The position numbers and the translations under genes are program-made. A model generated the notes under the pieces. It did no database searches, had not been told where the DNA came from, and saw only the letters and a program-made list of their open reading frames with translations. From assembly GCA_963678675.1 (NCBI GenBank), contig OY783196.1:29986827-30050826 (forward strand): a DNA stretch of 64,000 nucleotides, read 5' to 3'. Positions 61,134 to 64,000 of this stretch are shown here, one piece after another. How positions within the stretch are numbered: the stretch's first letter is position 1; every line of letters begins with the position of its first letter. Source of the DNA: Xiphydria camelus (Eukaryota; Arthropoda; Insecta; Hymenoptera; Xiphydriidae).

Positions 61134-63151
61134 GTTTGATTTAATTAACTAGATAACTTACCTGTGTCTATTTTGTACTTGCAAAAAATGTTGCGCCCTT
61201 TAACGGTCGTTTGAGATAAAACGCGGGCGCAACTGAAAACTAAAAGCTCCGTTTCGCGACATTCGGCGCGCTATCATTATTCCAAGTGAAATGATTTTAA
61301 AGAAATGCTTGAGATACTATAAAGTACACGTGCCTATTTAAAAACTAAAGGCGAATCACGGCACAGGCCGCATCGTCTTCAAACGCACGCGTCTCAAAAT
61401 AATAGCTGTACTATATTTACCGTTGTAAAAAGATAACAAACGCATTGCCGAAGCTGGCTTCGCGATATTGCAATATAACGATATATTTATTTAATAAAAT
61501 CAATCACACCGCAATCAGTTTTATACATTATGAGCTATTAATATTGCAACGAAACGAGAATTACTAGGGTAGGACTTGCTTCTTTCAAACGGTAAACTCG
61601 TGACATAGAAAGTATTGCTTTAGGGATGAAATTGAACGCTGAATATAGATACGGAAAAGACCGATTGGACCGGTAATAACGTTGCTATTGAATAACGTTT
61701 TAGAAATCAAGACTGCTTATGCAGGGACATTTCTATAAAGTGAATTTGATCAACGCGTGTAAATATTTAAATATGTACACTGGCTTAGTATACTGTATAA
61801 TAAATTTTAAAAACACGCTAAATCGACGTTCCGTTTTTCTTCTTCGAAATAAGTGCAATAGAAATGCACACATCTAGGGTGAAAATCACAGAAACAGCTG
61901 TTGCATTCGTCAGTAATATTTTAAGACGCGTTGGAAAGAAGAAATTGCATCAAATCTTTCGACATCTTACGTCTTCCTCTTATCGAGTACGACATTTTTC
62001 TTAAATCTGCAAAGAAAATTTACTCCCAACAAGTGAAAGATTATTTATGAAATCTACACGTTCATTAGTCTTATACCTCTAAAAATGATGCCAGCATCTG
62101 AAATCGTCATTCCATTCCTTTGCCAAATCTTTCCAAAGGCATGAAAAAGTATTGAATAATGTTCGTTTGCAGCGTCGAAAGCGCCTCTCTTATTTACGTT
62201 TCTGAAATCGAAAAGTTTAAACAAAATTCGGCTCGATTTTCATCCCGCATCAACGCCGAGAATTTTGTATAGCTCACCCGTTCAATTTTCCACGGCGCAG
62301 CGTGTCTAAAGTTATCGTCGTCATGTTCATACTAACTACAGCAAATGGAAATGAATTCTGTTTGACTATCGAAAAACTGTAGAGATATTTCGTTAAGGCA
62401 GAATGACGGTAATGTAAATAGAGCATTTGCAGCACTCCCAACATGCCCACCCCTCTTAAATCTGTCCATGGACAGTTACTCTGGAAAGACGGGCCTCTTT
62501 TTGTAAGTACGTGTACGTAAACCAGCTCTCACATCAATTTACATTCAAATTATCCAATTTACTTCATTAAAACTATCATACAGCATCGCAATACTCTATT
62601 TCTTATTCGCGAATTCACCTGAAATCCAATATCTGTCCAATAGTAATCCAAATTCCTCTCTGGCACCAATGCCCAGTAAACAGATCTCAACATTGACACG
62701 TGTTTATCATCATTTGAATCGTAAGGGCCTAGAGGAAAGTAGCATGTCTATTGACTTTCATTTATTTTCACTATTTTCTGTGGTTTTCGTATCAATAAAG
62801 TTGACACTTTTAGCGTGTATGTACATTCGCGTTAAATTTACTAGTGAAATAACGCTAATAAAGCTTTTTTAATCAGATATTCTCACTTCGCACCAAAAGC
62901 ATTATCATTTTATCTTGCCGACCTCTCGATATCGTTACATGTTTCAAAATGCTACACCCGTATTCCTCAACCGAATGTGTTGAACATCCCCTTGGAATTT
63001 TATGCAGGTGCGACGAGTTCAAACGCGTTGTCGATAATTTTCATATATACACAGTGGGCACCAAATGTCCCGTCGAACCAAAGTTTGACATCGGTAAATC
63101 AAAGTAACACAGACCGTAAGAAAATGTCGAGTTTAGTAATCTTTAAACTGA
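61134..63151. other. CHMP3 3' UTR and intergenic DNA
   Basis: AT-rich, with no recognisable coding sequence. Poly(A) candidates for CHMP3 are AATAAA at 61493-61498 and 61799-61804. I found no other feature that I can support. Confidence 0.5.
61493..61498 (+). terminator. Candidate poly(A) signal of CHMP3
   Basis: AATAAA 360 bp after the CHMP3 stop codon; a second copy lies at 61799-61804. Confidence 0.45.
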
Positions 63152-63693
63152 AAACGTGCTGTGAATGACACAGAACCAGTTGCGTCGGCAGCAGTTTTCT
63201 GGATACCAAGAAGAACAGAACAAAATGTGGATCCTACACGACCACTTCTCCAGTATGAGAAAACGGAAAGAGAAAAAATTGACGAAACTAATGTGAAAAA
63301 ACGATGGATACCTGTGAAGACGTATCTTGTATCGCCAAAGTTAGTAAAGTCTACGAGGCGCTCTACCTACTTTAACGATCTGCTGTGACGAGAAGTACAC
63401 AGTTCTGATTCCATCATTTCTCTCATTAACTGCACAGAGAACTACGTCCTAACATGAGCTACCTTCATCAAAGAGAGCGACATACTCAATCTGCAGAAAT
63501 TTCAACCCTGACCGATATGTTACCTCATAGAGGACGAGTAGTAAGACGTAAAGATATTGAGTGGGGTGTAGGAAGTCATATAACTCCAGTTAAAATGACT
63601 GATGAGCTCGAAACCAAGTGGCCTAAGATCAACGGATGTTTCTCATCATGGGCAGATGCATTTACCCTCTCTATGGCTTGCCCACCTTTTTAA
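63152..63693 (+). CDS. Unrecognised protein, probable last two exons
   Basis: Two adjacent open stretches look coding: 63152-63385 (with PVASAAVFWIPRRTEQNVDP, RPLLQYEKTEREKIDETNVK, STYFNDLL) and 63438-63693 (with MSYLHQRERHTQSAEISTLT, LPHRGRVVRRKDIEWGVGSH, FSSWADAFTLSMACPPF, then stop). They join in frame if the 52-bp segment 63386-63437 is an intron: weak donor CT|GTGACG, good pyrimidine tract, acceptor TGCACAG. That gives NDLLELRPNMSYLHQR across the join. The first exon would begin at an acceptor such as GACACAG (63172) or TCGGCAG. No start ATG in the right frame is visible upstream, so an earlier exon is missing or the model is wrong. The composition is basic with many Arg, Trp and Tyr. 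I recognise no family. The second stretch could instead be a separate small gene starting at ATG 63454. Confidence 0.35.
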
Positions 63694-64000
63694 TTATTAT
63701 AGACACGTATACTAATACGCAATACTCCAAATACTCAGGAAAAGCTCAAATTTCATCAGTAGCTCAGCAGTATAATCTGGTAGCGATTTTTTAACATATC
63801 CCGTTGAAGTAGACATTGCAAATATTTTAAATTGTAAAACGGTAAAATTTATTATCTCCAACTCACATTAAGAGCTCAATCTTTGGTCGGTAATAAAATT
63901 TGATACGCTAATATATTTTCATACCTAACATTCTTCGCTGTACTTACACTTCGCTATTAGGAACAATAAATTATAATCGTTGCGATATTTAGGCTTAATC
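63694..64000. other. Nothing recognisable
   Basis: AT-rich sequence after the stop of the unrecognised gene; perhaps its 3' UTR. AATAAA occurs near 63891 and 63964. Confidence 0.4.

Noticed and set aside
62669..62872. 67-codon plus-strand open frame
   Set aside because: AT-rich sequence with no protein-like pattern and no splice support.

Overview
The window is nuclear DNA of an insect, most likely a hymenopteran (ant, bee or wasp). The reasons are intron-split genes with GT-AG introns as short as about 73 bp, a complexin and a CHMP3 that match insect forms, a short TTAGG run, TTAA-flanked piggyBac-like elements, and a CpG-rich left half full of GA/CT and AT microsatellites. All recognised genes lie on the + strand.

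Layout. 1-8759 is non-coding and is read as intron of complexin, whose 5' exons lie outside the window. The last two coding exons of complexin are at 8760-8892 and 9490-9563 and end in a CaaX box. 9564-23288 has no convincing coding sequence and probably holds a long complexin 3' UTR and the next promoter. 23289-37634 is a nine-exon GH79 heparanase-like gene whose last exon (31047-37634) continues in frame from the end of the heparanase fold into a charged tail of about 2,195 residues with several furin-type sites. 39175-58729 is a two-exon gene for a secreted, Ser/Thr/Glu-rich protein of about 6,250 residues; its second exon is 18,649 bp and carries several in-frame tandem arrays. 60041-61133 is the complete four-exon CHMP3/Vps24 gene. 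63152-63693 holds an unrecognised, probably spliced, coding region.

How the genes relate. Complexin (synaptic vesicle fusion) and CHMP3 (ESCRT-III) are ordinary conserved genes that frame the locus. The unusual part is the middle: a heparanase-like enzyme fused to a huge disordered, furin-cleavable tail, next to a giant secreted acidic, mucin-like or phosphoprotein-like polypeptide. The two share cysteine motifs (TKRCK..CR.Y.L and CxCR...CKNxxC), furin sites, a giant last exon and a hydrophobic C-terminal helix. This suggests related, perhaps cooperating, extracellular-matrix proteins. That link is inference; the exon structures and repeats are read directly from the sequence.
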